DNA of 54,025 bases, from contig CATKXE010000014.1 of NCBI GenBank assembly GCA_949840465.1, positions 1 through 54,025 on the forward strand, read 5' to 3'. The DNA comes from an uncultured Lachnospiraceae bacterium. Lineage in GTDB: Bacteria > Bacillota > Clostridia > Lachnospirales > Lachnospiraceae. The notes under the pieces were generated by a model. It made no database searches, was not told where the DNA came from, and was given only the letters and a program-made list of their open reading frames with translations. Numbering within the stretch: the stretch's first letter is position 1; each line of letters begins with the position of its first letter. The position numbers and the translations under genes are program-made. Shown in pieces: positions 35,759 through 46,900 of the stretch.

Positions 35759-35789
35759 ATTTTAGGGTATATAGCAGGTATACAGTCAA
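35759..35789 (-). promoter_or_regulatory. MerR-type promoter of the merR-ftsX/ABC operon
   Basis: On the minus strand -35 TTGACT (35784-35789) and -10 TAAAAT (35759-35764) are separated by 19 bp rather than 17. The spacer holds an inverted repeat GTATA-N7-TATAC. MerR-family activators are known to bind such dyads in overlong spacers and untwist them. Confidence 0.75.
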
Positions 35790-35910
35790 GTATTTTTCGG
35801 AATTTGATTAAAATTATCCTGAAATAATCACGAATCAATTAAAAGAATAGATAGAAAAAATGAAATACTGCATCATACAAAAAAGAGGTAGCCTCTATAG
35901 CGCACACTTT

Positions 35911-35954
35911 AAAAATCCGTATCAAGGGCAGCTTCCGCATGCCCTGATACGGAT
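35911..35954 (-). terminator. Terminator after the histidine kinase gene
   Basis: ATCCGTATCA and AGGGCA pair with TGCCCT and GATACGGAT around a short loop; on the minus strand the stem is followed by TTTTTAAA. It starts about 22 bp past the kinase stop. Confidence 0.88.
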
Positions 35955-35976
35955 CTCACACTGCTTTTATCGAGCT

Positions 35977-37470
35977 TCACGGCTGTACCTGATCTGCCGA
36001 AGCCCCGTCCGCAATAAGCTCTTCTGGCAAAATGATAAAGGAAAAAGTGGTACGGTCCCGCGCATTGCTTTCACATTGAATTGTAATATGGTGTCGCATG
36101 GCGATCTGCTTTGCAATCGGAAGGCCAAGCCCGCTGCCGCTCTTATTCTGCTCGGAGCGTTCTTTATAGAACCGGTCAAAGATATAGGGAATCTCTTCGG
36201 GCAAAATACCGCTGCCGCAATCGGAAATGGAAATCATAAGCTTCTCTTTTCCCGCATAACGCATCTTTACCGACACCGCGCTGCCTGACGGTGCAAATTT
36301 TACCGCATTGTCAAGTATGATCATAAACATCTGCCGCAGCCGCCCGTAATCTCCAAAAAAACAGACGTTGCCGGCTTCATTCTCCAACCGGATCTCCACA
36401 TGCTTCTGCCCGGCTATCCTCTGCATGGAACGGACTGCTTCTTGTAAGATATCCGCAAGGTTCAGCTTTGATTTTTCGATTTTGAAATTGGTACTCTGGA
36501 GCCTGGAAAGCTCCAGCAGATCGTTCACCAGACGTTGGAGGTGCGCCGTGTCGGACGACATCTGGCGGAAATATTCCTGCATTTCCTCCGGGTCGGTTAT
36601 CAGCCCGTTCTCAAGCACCTCCAGGGAACCTTTTATAACCGTCACCGGAGTCCGGAGTTCATGGGAAATATTGGACACAAAATCCTGCCGCATCTTATCC
36701 AGCTTTTTCCGCTCTTCCTCTACATCAGATAACTGGACAAACAGCCCGTCAATATTGCCGGCAAGGGCTCCGATCTCATCATTCTGCCTGACCTTTGTGC
36801 GCGCGGAATAATCCCCCTTCATCACTCGGTCCGCCGCCTGCCCGATCTTCCTTAACGGGCTGATGAAATGGCGGGCAAGCAGAATGGAAAGGACAAACGC
36901 AAGAAAGAGCCCCGTCAGAATACAGAATACGAGGATAAGGATCCCGTCGCGCTGCGCGCTGCTGATACCGTAGATGGGGCTGTGCAGGAGTACCGCGGCC
37001 GTAGTATTGCCTTCCGCGTCATAAACCGGGGCGCCCACGGTAATAGAAGGGACATCCAGAAGCGGGCTGAATTCCGTATTGGACACAACATTTCCGACAA
37101 ATACCTGACTGATCAGCTCCTCCGCACCCGCAGGTAAATCACTGTAGGATAATGAGCTGTTGGTCTGGCAGACCTGAATTGTCTGCGCATGCTCATCCGC
37201 CAGCCATACCTCGCTCATGGCAATCTCATCAATAAACCGCAGATAAGCTCCATAGCCGCCTGATTTCCCACGCCCCCTATAGCCGCCTTTTTGGGAAAAC
37301 TCCGAAAGGGTGTCTGCAATGGACACCGCCCTTTCCTTTAATTCGGCCTCGTGTATCTCCGCCGTATGCCATGCGAACAGCACCCAGAATAAAAGGCCTG
37401 CAATCAGTGAAAACAGCAGAAGCACCGCGGAAAAATAACCAATCAGCCGGTAAGTAATCTTATGTTTCAT
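35977..37470 (-). CDS. Membrane sensor histidine kinase
   Basis: This 497-residue kinase has two membrane helices (residues about 10-33 and 176-200) enclosing an extracellular sensor domain. A HAMP domain follows (SPLRKIGQAADRVMKGDY), then the HisKA segment with phospho-acceptor His270 in VSNISHELRTP and an HATPase domain with N-box DNAVKFA, GSGILPEEIPYIFDRFYK and GSGLGLPIAKQI. The extracellular domain has a basic Gly/Arg stretch (KGGYRGRGKSGGYGAY) near residue 61. It overlaps the response regulator by 4 bp, so the two are translated together. The signal is unknown. Confidence 0.95.
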   Translation of the reverse strand: MKHKITYRLIGYFSAVLLLFSLIAGLLFWVLFAWHTAEIHEAELKERAVSIADTLSEFSQKGGYRGRGKSGGYGAYLRFIDEIAMSEVWLADEHAQTIQVCQTNSSLSYSDLPAGAEELISQVFVGNVVSNTEFSPLLDVPSITVGAPVYDAEGNTTAAVLLHSPIYGISSAQRDGILILVFCILTGLFLAFVLSILLARHFISPLRKIGQAADRVMKGDYSARTKVRQNDEIGALAGNIDGLFVQLSDVEEERKKLDKMRQDFVSNISHELRTPVTVIKGSLEVLENGLITDPEEMQEYFRQMSSDTAHLQRLVNDLLELSRLQSTNFKIEKSKLNLADILQEAVRSMQRIAGQKHVEIRLENEAGNVCFFGDYGRLRQMFMIILDNAVKFAPSGSAVSVKMRYAGKEKLMISISDCGSGILPEEIPYIFDRFYKERSEQNKSGSGLGLPIAKQIAMRHHITIQCESNARDRTTFSFIILPEELIADGASADQVQP

Positions 37471-38159
37471 GATTCACCGCCCTCAAATTTATATCCCATC
37501 CCCCAGATGGTCTTTATCTGCCAGTTTGGATGGGGAATCTTATCCAGCTTGGCGCGGAGCCGTTTTATATGGCTGTCCACGGTACGGTTGTCCCCAAAGT
37601 AATCATATCCCCACAGACTGCTCAACAGATGGTCTCTGGAAAATATTTTTCCGCGGTTGTCAAGAAGCGTCCAGAGAATCTCCAGTTCTTTTTTGGTCAA
37701 AATAATCTTCTGGCCATCAATCGTCACATCCGCATTCTCCAGACAGACCCGCAGATTATCATACGCCAGATACTTAAGCGGCGCTGCTTTCGGGGAACCG
37801 TCAATCCGACGCAGGATGGCGCGTATCCTTGCCATCACCTCACTGCCCGAGAAGGGCTTGACAATATAATCGTCCGCGCCGATATCCAGCCCCATAACGC
37901 GTTCAAAATCCTCGCCACGGGCCGTGATCATGATGACAGGGACGTTCGAGAACTTCCGGATCTCCCGGCAGACTGCAAACCCGTCTTTTTTAGGCATCAT
38001 GACATCCAGCAGGATGATTGTGAAATCCTCCTCCTGAAACCGCTTTATCACCTCTTCCCCATCATGGGCGATCACAGGCTCAAACCCTTCCTTCCTGGCA
38101 AATTCGCTCAGGATTTTTGTAATCTGGACATTGTCGTCCGCAATCAAAACCTTATCCAT
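37467..38159 (-). CDS. OmpR/PhoB-family response regulator
   Basis: This 230-residue regulator has a receiver domain with acidic pocket IADDN (Asp8/Asp9), phospho-acceptor Asp52 in ILLDVMMPKKDG and the conserved Lys in DDYIVKPFSG, then a C-terminal winged helix (LTKKELEILWTLLDNRGKIFSRDHLLSSLWG). The start MDKVLIADD follows AAGGAGA; the longer open frame upstream has no ribosome site. A small GC-rich hairpin (38189-38207) lies just upstream of the ribosome site. The divergent region contains matching GACA direct repeats on both strands that fit OmpR-type binding. Confidence 0.96.
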   Translation of the reverse strand: MDKVLIADDNVQITKILSEFARKEGFEPVIAHDGEEVIKRFQEEDFTIILLDVMMPKKDGFAVCREIRKFSNVPVIMITARGEDFERVMGLDIGADDYIVKPFSGSEVMARIRAILRRIDGSPKAAPLKYLAYDNLRVCLENADVTIDGQKIILTKKELEILWTLLDNRGKIFSRDHLLSSLWGYDYFGDNRTVDSHIKRLRAKLDKIPHPNWQIKTIWGMGYKFEGGES

Positions 38160-38321
38160 GCTGAATCTCCTTATTTTTATGAAAATATCCCGCGGCAAGC
38201 CGCAGGGTAAATAGCCTACGTTCCGTTTCGACTGCTGCCTGACAAATTCCCATGGCACTTAGCAGCCGTCTTTTTCCTTATGCGCATAACACGCGTTCCC
38301 ACAGTTTCGTCTTTCCAATGT

Positions 38322-38417
38322 ATCATAAACCTTTGTCTTTTTTGTGTCTCCCATTTTGATTTTGTCACAAAACAGGACACATAAAGACATAATTTTGCCA
38401 TACTTCTCCTGTATGAT
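38322..38417. promoter_or_regulatory. Divergent control region with GACA direct repeats
   Basis: On the minus strand -10 TATGAT (38322-38327) serves the two-component operon, and GACACA...GACA repeats 11 bp apart lie at 38332-38348 over its -35 region. On the plus strand GACACA...GACA repeats 10 bp apart lie at 38376-38389, upstream of a -10 TATGAT (38412-38417) for the exported protein. The repeats fit OmpR/PhoB binding. The rest of the 367-bp gap 38160-38526 holds the GC-rich hairpin at 38189-38207 and no gene. Confidence 0.5.
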
Positions 38418-38526
38418 CTGTTTAAATCAAAGCAAAGCCAGCGAGGAAGCGGACAGATCAATACAGAACCCCTGCCCGCAGCTTTGCCGGAACAAAAAAC
38501 ACACGAAATCTCAGGAGGTTTTTAAA

Positions 38527-39039
38527 ATGAAACATTTAAAATCTAAAGTCATTCTTTTTACAGCAATTTCCGTACTTTCCATGAGTTCCACGCTCACCGT
38601 ATCAGCCGCCGGGCGCCATACGCCGGCCGATATCGTAGCCGGCCTTACCGGAAGGGCAGTGGCAAGCGTCATCGAGGAACGGTTTGAAACAGGAAAAACC
38701 TTTGGGACGATTGCGGCGGAAGCAGGCAAACTTGATGAATTTAAGAGTGAAATGCTGAACACAAAAGAAGAAATGCTCAATGAAGATGTGGAAAACGGGG
38801 TAATCTCCCAGGAAGAGGCAGATGAAATCCTCAATGCCGTGAAAGAACGCCAGGCTGTATGCGACGGCACCGGCAACGGGGACGGCTCTGGCTGTGGATA
38901 CGGCAACGGCTGCGGATATGGTTATGGGAACGGCAGCGGAAACGGCTTCGGCTGTGGATACGGCAGCGGGAACGGATTTGGACGCGGGCAAGGCGGCGGC
39001 TATGGCAGAGGACAAGGCGGCGGACGCGGAAGATTCTAA
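38527..39039 (+). CDS. Small exported protein with Gly/Cys-rich tail (DUF2680-like)
   Basis: This 170-residue protein has a clear signal peptide (MKHLKSKVILFTAISVLSMS, cleavage likely after TVSAA). A charged helical part follows, including VENGVISQEEADEILNAVKERQ, which resembles the DUF2680 group of small clostridial exported proteins. The last 55 residues are a low-complexity tail of Gly, Tyr, Asn and Cys (CGYGNG-type units, five or so Cys), then GRGQGGGYGRG. The start follows AGGAGG. It is divergent from the two-component system, shares an operator-like motif with it and may be its main target. A metal-binding or envelope-stress role is only a guess. Confidence 0.82.
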   Translation: MKHLKSKVILFTAISVLSMSSTLTVSAAGRHTPADIVAGLTGRAVASVIEERFETGKTFGTIAAEAGKLDEFKSEMLNTKEEMLNEDVENGVISQEEADEILNAVKERQAVCDGTGNGDGSGCGYGNGCGYGYGNGSGNGFGCGYGSGNGFGRGQGGGYGRGQGGGRGRF

Positions 39040-39060
39040 TTCATCCCTACGCTTTAAAAA

Positions 39061-39108
39061 AAATGTTTTTGGGGCAAAATACCAGTTTTTTGCCCCAAAA
39101 ACATTTTT
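39061..39108. terminator. Strong bidirectional terminator
   Basis: AATGTTTTTGGGGCAAAA and its near-exact complement form an 18-bp stem flanked by an A-run and T-runs. It lies between the convergent exported-protein and MATE-HATPase genes. Confidence 0.92.
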
Positions 39109-39118
39109 TGCGTTTTTT

Positions 39119-40927
39119 TCAGTCTTCTCCCGCGGCGATCTCCACTACAGAATGATTCAGGTCCAAAACCCTCATATACTGAATCTTATCCGTAATGCTT
39201 TTTACTACTTCAATGCCGTGGACCTCAAATTCCCCGGAATCAACCGTATAGTCCGTGGGGTCGAACGGGATGCCGTTATCCCGGATGCGGAAGATCATGG
39301 CATGTTCTGTGATACACAGGTTAACGTCGATGGTATTCACTTTTTTCCCGCCGTACCGGATGATATTGACGATCATTTCCTCGGCGGCAACCGCCAGCAA
39401 ATTCGCCTTGCTGCTGTCTGCGCCTTTTTCCTTACAGAACTCGATCATTTCCCGCGGAACCTTCCCGGCATCCTCCAAAGTCCCTTCAATGGACATATCC
39501 AGGATATTTTCATTCTCTTCATCAGGCAGGAGCAACATCCCCTGCCCCGGATAGTTTACTTTCCGGTAGATCCATGCAGCGCACATGGTCACGGTCTCGC
39601 TCACGATAAACGACGCCATGAGGGCGTTAAGCATATCCAGTCCTGCCGACTTTGCGGCAAATACAAGCACGGCCGCTGCCGGAAGTATCGCAATACAATT
39701 CTGGAGCGATGTCACAAGCCCCGCAATCTTTGTTTTTTCTGTACTCTGATAAAAGGTAGTCAGAAATTTATTCCACAGATAGAATGGCAGGCAGAATACA
39801 AAAATCCGCAGTGCAGGCACCGAAATTTCCAAAAGCGACCCGCCTGTAATCCCGAACAATGCCACCACGTACTGTGTAAAGCACAGGAGGATAACAAGCA
39901 AGACGGCAAGCACGGCATAACTGTAAACCAGTACGTTTTTCACCAGGCACCTGAGCCCGAAATAATCCCTTTCGCCGTAGATCACTCCCCCGATGGAGAC
40001 AATGGTGCCGATGATTCCGCCCACTAACAGCATCACAAGCAGCACCACATTGGCGCAAACTGTATAGACTGCCATTGCGTCATTGCCAATAAGCCGGATG
40101 ATCATGGTGTTGAGCCCCAAATCCTTAATCGTGATAAAAATCATATACAGCAGCGTGGGGATTCCCGCGGATGCTGCCAGAAGGAACGCCTCTTTTGCAT
40201 TCCCTTCCGGGCGGTTCTTTGCATCATGATCCGGATTCCGGGATTCCCTGATGTTCTCCCGGAACGGATTTACAAATTTCAGCATCCGTTTCGGCGAACG
40301 GAAATAAACAACCAATACAAACATCGCCAGTCCATAGCCAAGGACCGTGGACAGCGCCGCCCCTGCGGTGCCCAGAGGCGTATATTTTAACACCAGATAA
40401 TCCAACGCCAGATTGATTACGTTGGAAACGATCACATAGGCCGAGGCCGCCGAAGGGTTATTGTCCACCGCGACATAATTCATGAACTGGAGCGCAAGGC
40501 TTAAGACCGGCGCGCCCAGAAGCGTGACAAATACAAACCCTGCCACGTCGTCCGTGAGTGCGTTTCCCCCGGTCAGCATTTCCGCAAGGGCAGGCGATGC
40601 GGCCGACAATAATGCAAATAGGAACCCGCATATCAGGCTCACTGCGAGCGTCACGGAAAAGACCCGGTTCGCTTTTTCGCGTTCCCGCTTTCCGAGTAAA
40701 ATTCCCACCGCCACGCTGCCCCCTACTCCAAGGACATAGCCCGGGATTTCCATGATATTGTCAATGGTCATCCCGATCTTCACGGCGGACATTGCATCCG
40801 CCCCGAGGAGATTGCCCACGAGCATGGTATCTACAATATTTCCCATCTGCAGGGCCGCCGTCATCATGATGCCTGGCAGGAGATACTGCCACAGTTTTGT
40901 CCGGATCAGCTTTTCATTTCGTTTCAT
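39119..40927 (-). CDS. MATE exporter fused to RsbW/SpoIIAB-like ATPase domain
   Basis: This 602-residue protein has an N-terminal MATE transporter (about residues 1-460: YLLPGIMMTAALQMGNIVDT, VGGSVAVGILLGKREREKAN, about twelve helices). A C-terminal HATPase domain of the anti-sigma-factor kinase type follows (about 476-602). The ATP-binding residues are in place: N-box AAEEMIVNIIRYGG with Glu517 and Asn521, and G1 box RDNGIPFDP with Asp550. Ordinary MATE proteins are about 450 residues and end near the last helix. It is the last gene of the STAS-NRPS operon, 31 bp after the NRPS gene. The likely job is export of the NRPS product, with the ATPase domain contacting the STAS partner; that link is inferred. 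Confidence 0.92.
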   Translation of the reverse strand: MKRNEKLIRTKLWQYLLPGIMMTAALQMGNIVDTMLVGNLLGADAMSAVKIGMTIDNIMEIPGYVLGVGGSVAVGILLGKREREKANRVFSVTLAVSLICGFLFALLSAASPALAEMLTGGNALTDDVAGFVFVTLLGAPVLSLALQFMNYVAVDNNPSAASAYVIVSNVINLALDYLVLKYTPLGTAGAALSTVLGYGLAMFVLVVYFRSPKRMLKFVNPFRENIRESRNPDHDAKNRPEGNAKEAFLLAASAGIPTLLYMIFITIKDLGLNTMIIRLIGNDAMAVYTVCANVVLLVMLLVGGIIGTIVSIGGVIYGERDYFGLRCLVKNVLVYSYAVLAVLLVILLCFTQYVVALFGITGGSLLEISVPALRIFVFCLPFYLWNKFLTTFYQSTEKTKIAGLVTSLQNCIAILPAAAVLVFAAKSAGLDMLNALMASFIVSETVTMCAAWIYRKVNYPGQGMLLLPDEENENILDMSIEGTLEDAGKVPREMIEFCKEKGADSSKANLLAVAAEEMIVNIIRYGGKKVNTIDVNLCITEHAMIFRIRDNGIPFDPTDYTVDSGEFEVHGIEVVKSITDKIQYMRVLDLNHSVVEIAAGED

Positions 40928-40958
40928 AATGCACCTTCCTCATAAAATCGACCGTTCC

Positions 40959-43900
40959 TTAATCAAAAAATCCCAATGTATCCAACGCCCTCATTGCGTT
41001 TTCCAGATATTGATCATCCGTGACCGGCCACTTATATCCCAGGCGGTAAAGGCATTCCACCGTAAACCGGTTATCCGACATCAGCTCATACCTCTGATTC
41101 TCATCATCAGACGCATAGGCGATCAGCCCCAGTACCGCGTCACTTTTATTTTCCTGCGCTGCGGCGGCCTGCAGTGTCTGTTCAAATGTTTCATCCGATA
41201 CAATACGGATGTCAAAGCCATACGCATTCATTGCATAGATGACATCTGACATAAAAATCCGATGGCTGTTGTATGCATGGAAAACCGTAAAATCATTTTT
41301 ACTGAATGCAAGCGTGACGATCGCTTCCGCCGTGGAGTCAATGGGTGAAAATTCCGCAGGTTCATGCATGGCGCCCATAGGGAATTGTCCCAGTATACGG
41401 TAGGCATTTAAAGCGCGCATAAATCCGTTTGTCACAAAATTGATCTGGAACTCCCCGTCCGACTTCCGGCTCATCAGGTTGCCCACCCGGATAATCTTTG
41501 CATCCAGTTTTCCCTCTGCACATGCTTCCAGCACGGCACGCTCTGCCAGAAACTTGGTTCGGATGTAATCATTTTCTATGATCTGTCCGAAATACAGTTC
41601 CTTTTCGCACATACACTTTGAAAACGGGACAGTCAGGGCATTTCCTTCCCCTGCGACAGAAGTGGTGGAAATCTGCACAAAACGTTTCCCTGACTGGCTG
41701 CACATGGCAATCATGTTCTTCACGCCTTCTACATTGATCCGATCCAGAGTGTCGTCGCTGACAAAATGCTTTACGCAGGCCGCGCAGTTGATAACCGTTG
41801 TAAAATCATGGCTCTTAAGGCTCATGATCAGCTCTTTGTCCGTGATATCCCCGTCAATGCATAAGATCCGCTTCTCAAATTCTTCTGTAAACGTATCGTC
41901 AAAATAGTACATCAGCATATTCATAAGACGCTTTTCACTGGAAGCATATTTGCTTTTACGCACAAGGCAGTATATTTTTCCGGCATCGCTCTTTAAGAGT
42001 TCGCGCAGTACATGGATTCCCAGGAAGCCGGTCGCACCGGTAAGCAGGATATGCCCCGGCTCTCCTTTTTCTATTGTATCCACGTATTCCATACCGTTCT
42101 TCCCAAGCAGTGCGTCAATGGCAGAATAGCCGTAGTCCTTAATATGGGATGCATCCTCTGTAAATCCACTGTTTTCCGTGATAAATCTGGCCAGTTTTAA
42201 AGGCGTAGGATTTGCGAACACGTCCTTATAAACGATCGGGTAGCCTTTCGTCATCGCATACATGACGACTTTTGTTGCGCTCAGCGATGTTCCTCCGATT
42301 TCAAAGAAATGATCCGTTGCACTCACTTTCTCGAGATTTAAAATTTCTGCAAATTTATCACAGAATTCTTTCTCCAAATCCGTGGAGGGAGCCACATATT
42401 CCCGCTCCGCGGAGGTCACCTCAATATCCGGAAGCCGCTTTTTATCAATTTTTCCATTCACGGTCAACGGCATTTTCTCCAACTGCATGAGCGCTCCGGG
42501 AACCATATAGTAGGTCAGCTTTGATTTCAGATATTCGGTTAAAAGGGCGATATCTATTTCTTTCTCCGCTGTAAAATATCCCGCCAGATACTCTTCGCTC
42601 CCATTGCTCCTCACAATGACCTTGCTCATCTTCACACCGTCGAAGGAATGGATCGCATTTTCAATCTCGTCCAGCTCCACCCGCAGCCCGCGCAGTTTCA
42701 CCTGATTATCAAGCCTTCCCAGGAACACAATTTCCCCTTTGGAATTCCAACGTACCAGATCTCCGCTGTGGTACGCTTTCATGCCCTTAAAATGGAAGAA
42801 CGCCTCCTGATTCTTGTCCGGGAGATTCACATATCCTCTGCCCACGCCGCTCCCGCAGATGTTCAATTCTCCGCTGATTCCCACAGGAAGCACTTTATTT
42901 TTCCGGTTCACCACATAGGTTTTTACATTGACAAGCGGCCTGCCGATCGTAATGTCCCTGTCGTCGTCCAGAGGCTTTATGGCAGTGCTTATGGTACATT
43001 CTGTAGGGCCGTAGCTGTTCACGATTTTTGCCGTCCGGTTGACCTCCCTCATTTTTCCGTAAAGGCCGGGCGGAAATGTTTCCGCGCCGATATCAAATGC
43101 CTGAATTCCGGACAGCGCCGAACGCATCTGGGGCGCTTCGATGATATTGGTCATGTAGGACGGGGTGCATTTCATAATGTCCACTTTGTTCCTGACCAGA
43201 AGTTCCGCCAGAGCCAGCGGATTATGGATTTCTTCCTCATTTGCCATACAGACCGTCATGCCGTTGCACAGAGGGATAAATTCCTCCATCACCGACACGT
43301 CGAAGGTGATGGCCGCAAGCGCCAGAGAAACCGTGCCGTTTTTCGTATAGTTGGTAACCTTGGGATTGGCGGGATTGTCATTTACAAAATTACAAAGGTT
43401 GCCGTGTTCGATCATCACGCCCTTTGGCTGTCCGGTGGAACCGGATGTGTACAGGCAGTACGCAAGGGTATTTACCGGGATGTCCAGATCCGGATCCTCA
43501 TCTATATCCGCCGCAAAAACCGCACCTGTGCCGCCTGCCGCGGTCAGTTCTTCCACAGTCAGCACTTCATAAGGCTTTCCTTCCCAGAATCCTGCCCGCT
43601 CTTTTTTCAGCTTCTCACTGGTGATCACAAAGGGGCATCCTGCATCCCTTAAACAGAAATCAATCCGGTCGTCCGGGTATTCCGGCACCATGGGCAAAAA
43701 TGCGCCTCCCGCCTTGAGGATTCCCTGATGTACGACATACACCCATTTGTCCCGCTCCAGGATCAGCCCCACCATGGTATCCAGTTTCAGCCCCCGTCCA
43801 AGCAGTCTGTGTGCCAGACGGTTTGCAAGACGGTTGAGTTCTCCATAGGTCAGGCTTTCTCCGCCTGCAATCACCGCAGTCCGCTCCGGGTATCTGGCCG

Positions 43901-46900
43901 CCTGGTCTTCAAACAGCCGGTTCACGCTGGATAATTCCACCGGATATTCTGTATGATTGAAACGATCCACAACAGCGGCCTGCTCCGCTGACGTGATATT
44001 GACATCTCCCAATGTATCTGCCGTAAGAAAGCTTATTGCGGCCTCCGTGAGAATGTCGTACATCCTTTCAATAAACGCTTCGCTGAATTTATTTTTGCGG
44101 TATTCAAATTCATATCGGTATTGGCCTTCCTCTACAAAAACATTGATGGAAATATCCGCCTTTGCCCGGTCGGAAACCCCTTCCCGGAAAATTGTTTTCT
44201 GTCCCCCGATCTCAAACTCTACAAAATCATCGCCCTGGTAGACAAAGATAATATCCGGTTTCACATGGTAAGCCCTGCTGATTTCTGCAAAGGAATAAAT
44301 ATCGTAGGCCATGGACAGCCGGAGCTGTTCCTGCACTGCGGCCAGATACTTTGAAACCCTGGTTTCCTCATCCAACGCACAGAGCATGGGCAGAGTCTTT
44401 ACCAGCATCCCCATCATCCCCGCCGTCTGTGCGTCTCCCCTGCCGTTATAAATCGTGGTAAAGCAGGCTTCCTCGGAATAGGCATATTTTCCGAGGACAT
44501 ATCCCATAACGGATGTAAAAAATACATTCTGTGTGATTTTATGGTTTTGGCAAAAGTTCTGTACTCTCTCTAAAGAAAGTTTTTGGCTGAACTGCCTGTA
44601 AAATCCGCAGGCTTCCCGGTCCTCATGGACGTCCCGATCCGGAACCGTACATTCTGACACGCCGGATAGCAGGGAATCATAATAATCTTTCGCCTTTTTA
44701 TATTCTGCTCCTGCCCTCCTGCGCTCTTCATCCAATGCCAGATCAAACTGGGTATAGCTTTCGCCCAGCGGTTCCATCCCTCTCATGACCCGGTCCAGTT
44801 CTTCCGCGAACACGGCTATGGACGTGCCGTCGCTGATAATATGGTGGAAGTCCGTCACCAGATAAACTTTCGTTTCCGTAGAAAATACAGCGATCCGGTA
44901 CAGCGGCCCCTTTTCCAGATCAAAGGGTCTGGCAAATCCCCGGAAAAACGCCTCAAATTCTTCCTGCGTACCGCTTCTTCGTTCGATCTCCACATGGCGT
45001 CCGCCCCCGGGATACATAAATGTATCGCCGTCCTCCCCTGTGCGGATACTGCATTTTACGGCAGGATGGGCGTCCAGTACCTTCCTGACTGCCCGGCATA
45101 GTTTTTCCGCATCCATGGAAGCGTCAAAGGAAAAGCTGCCCGGAAGATTGTAGAACACAGATTCCGGGTTCATCATACATTCCACATAGATCCCAAGCTG
45201 CGTCTGCGTCAGAGGATACCTCTCCCGTTTCTCATGGACGGCTCCGCTGTCCTGCTTCTGTTTCTCTCCCTCTCCGTTACCTGAACACATTTGTGAAATA
45301 AAGCTTTCCAGTTCTTTCGCTGTAGAGTACTGAGTCAAATCACGGATGCCAAGGGTGACGCCGCATTTTTCAGAGAGCTTTACAAGAAATTTCATGGAGC
45401 CGATGGAAGTCAGCCCGGCTTCATAAAAATCAGTAGTAACGCCAAATTCACGGTGCCCGATCACATCCGCCAGACAGTCACAGATCGTTTTCTGTGTGTC
45501 ATTCTCCGCAGCGGCATGGTCTTTTATCTCCTTTTGCGGCACGGGGAGGGCGCGCTTGTCAACCTTCTGGTTCTGGTTCATAGGGATCTTGTGGATCTGC
45601 ATGGTGACCGCCGGAACCATATACGAGGGCTTCCTCTCCAGAATAAATGCATTTAACGCTTCTATATTGATCTTCTCATCGGAAACCACATAGGCGGCGA
45701 TGAATTTTCCGCCTCCGGCCTCGTCAAAAGCCGCCACCGTGGCATCCTTGATCCCTGAAAATTCCCGGATGACCCCTTCCACCTCCGTAAGCTCAATCCT
45801 GAAGCCCCGGATCTTCACCTGCGAATCGCGTCTGCCGATAAATTCGATACATCCGCCGGGAAGAAAACGCACAATATCCCCGGTCCGATAAACCCTGCTG
45901 TATTTTGGCTCTTCGCTGAAGGGATTCTTGATAAATACTTTTTCCGTCTGCTCCGGACGGTTTAAATACCCTCTGGAAACCTGCGGCCCGGATATCCAAA
46001 GTTCCCCCGGCACGCCCACCGGAACCCGGCGCCCATATGAATCCGTGACATACAGGCGGATATTCTGGAGTCCTCTCCCGATGGGTACAGTTTTATAAAG
46101 CCGCTCCACCGGAAATGTGGTGGTCAGAATGGTGGTCTCCGTGGGGCCATAGACATTATAGAACCTATACTTCGGCGGCTCCACCGGAACAAGGGTCTCC
46201 CCGCCCACAGAAAGCGCCCGTAGAGATCCGCAGTCCGGGAAGAGGTCGGCAAACTGCCGCCCTACCTGCGTCGTCATAAAGCTATGGGTGATTTCATTTT
46301 CCTCAAAATAGCGCCGAAGTTCCAGGAGATCCAGACGGATCGCCTCGTCAATGATATGCACCTGTGCCCCGGTGGTAAGCGCCGGATACAGATCCATCAT
46401 ATTGGCGTCAAAGCCAAAGGACGCATAGGCTGCCACACGGCTCTCTTGCGTCACTTCATAATACCGCCGATACCAATAACAGAATGCAACGAGATTTTTG
46501 TGTTCCAGCATCACGCCTTTGGGAACCCCCGTGGAACCTGAGGTGTAGAGCAGGATAAAAAGATCGTCCTTCCCCGGCTTTTCCAGTTCTGCGCCGCGTT
46601 CCGGCAGTTTCAAAATCTCATCCACTGCAAGCACTTTACCGTCATAATCAGACACAAGGGACAAAAGGGACGGCTCCGCGATCAAAAGCTTTACCTTCGC
46701 ATCCTGCATCATAAACCGGAGACGTTCCGGCGGATACCCCGGATCCAAAGGCTGATAGGCCGCGCCTGCCTTCAGGACGCCGATGGCCGTGATCGGCAAA
46801 TACTCGCATCTGGGAATCAGGATAGAAACCACATCCTCTTTGCCGATGCCGAGAGACCGGATGTACTGCGCCACCCTGTCCGTCCATTCTCCCAGCTGCC

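Noticed and set aside
38894..40027. 377-codon open frame on the plus strand
   Set aside because: It runs out of frame through the exported-protein gene, a terminator and the antisense of the MATE-HATPase gene.
42648..43652. 334-codon open frame on the plus strand
   Set aside because: It is the shadow of the NRPS gene; composition is His/Arg/Phe-rich as expected from an antisense frame.
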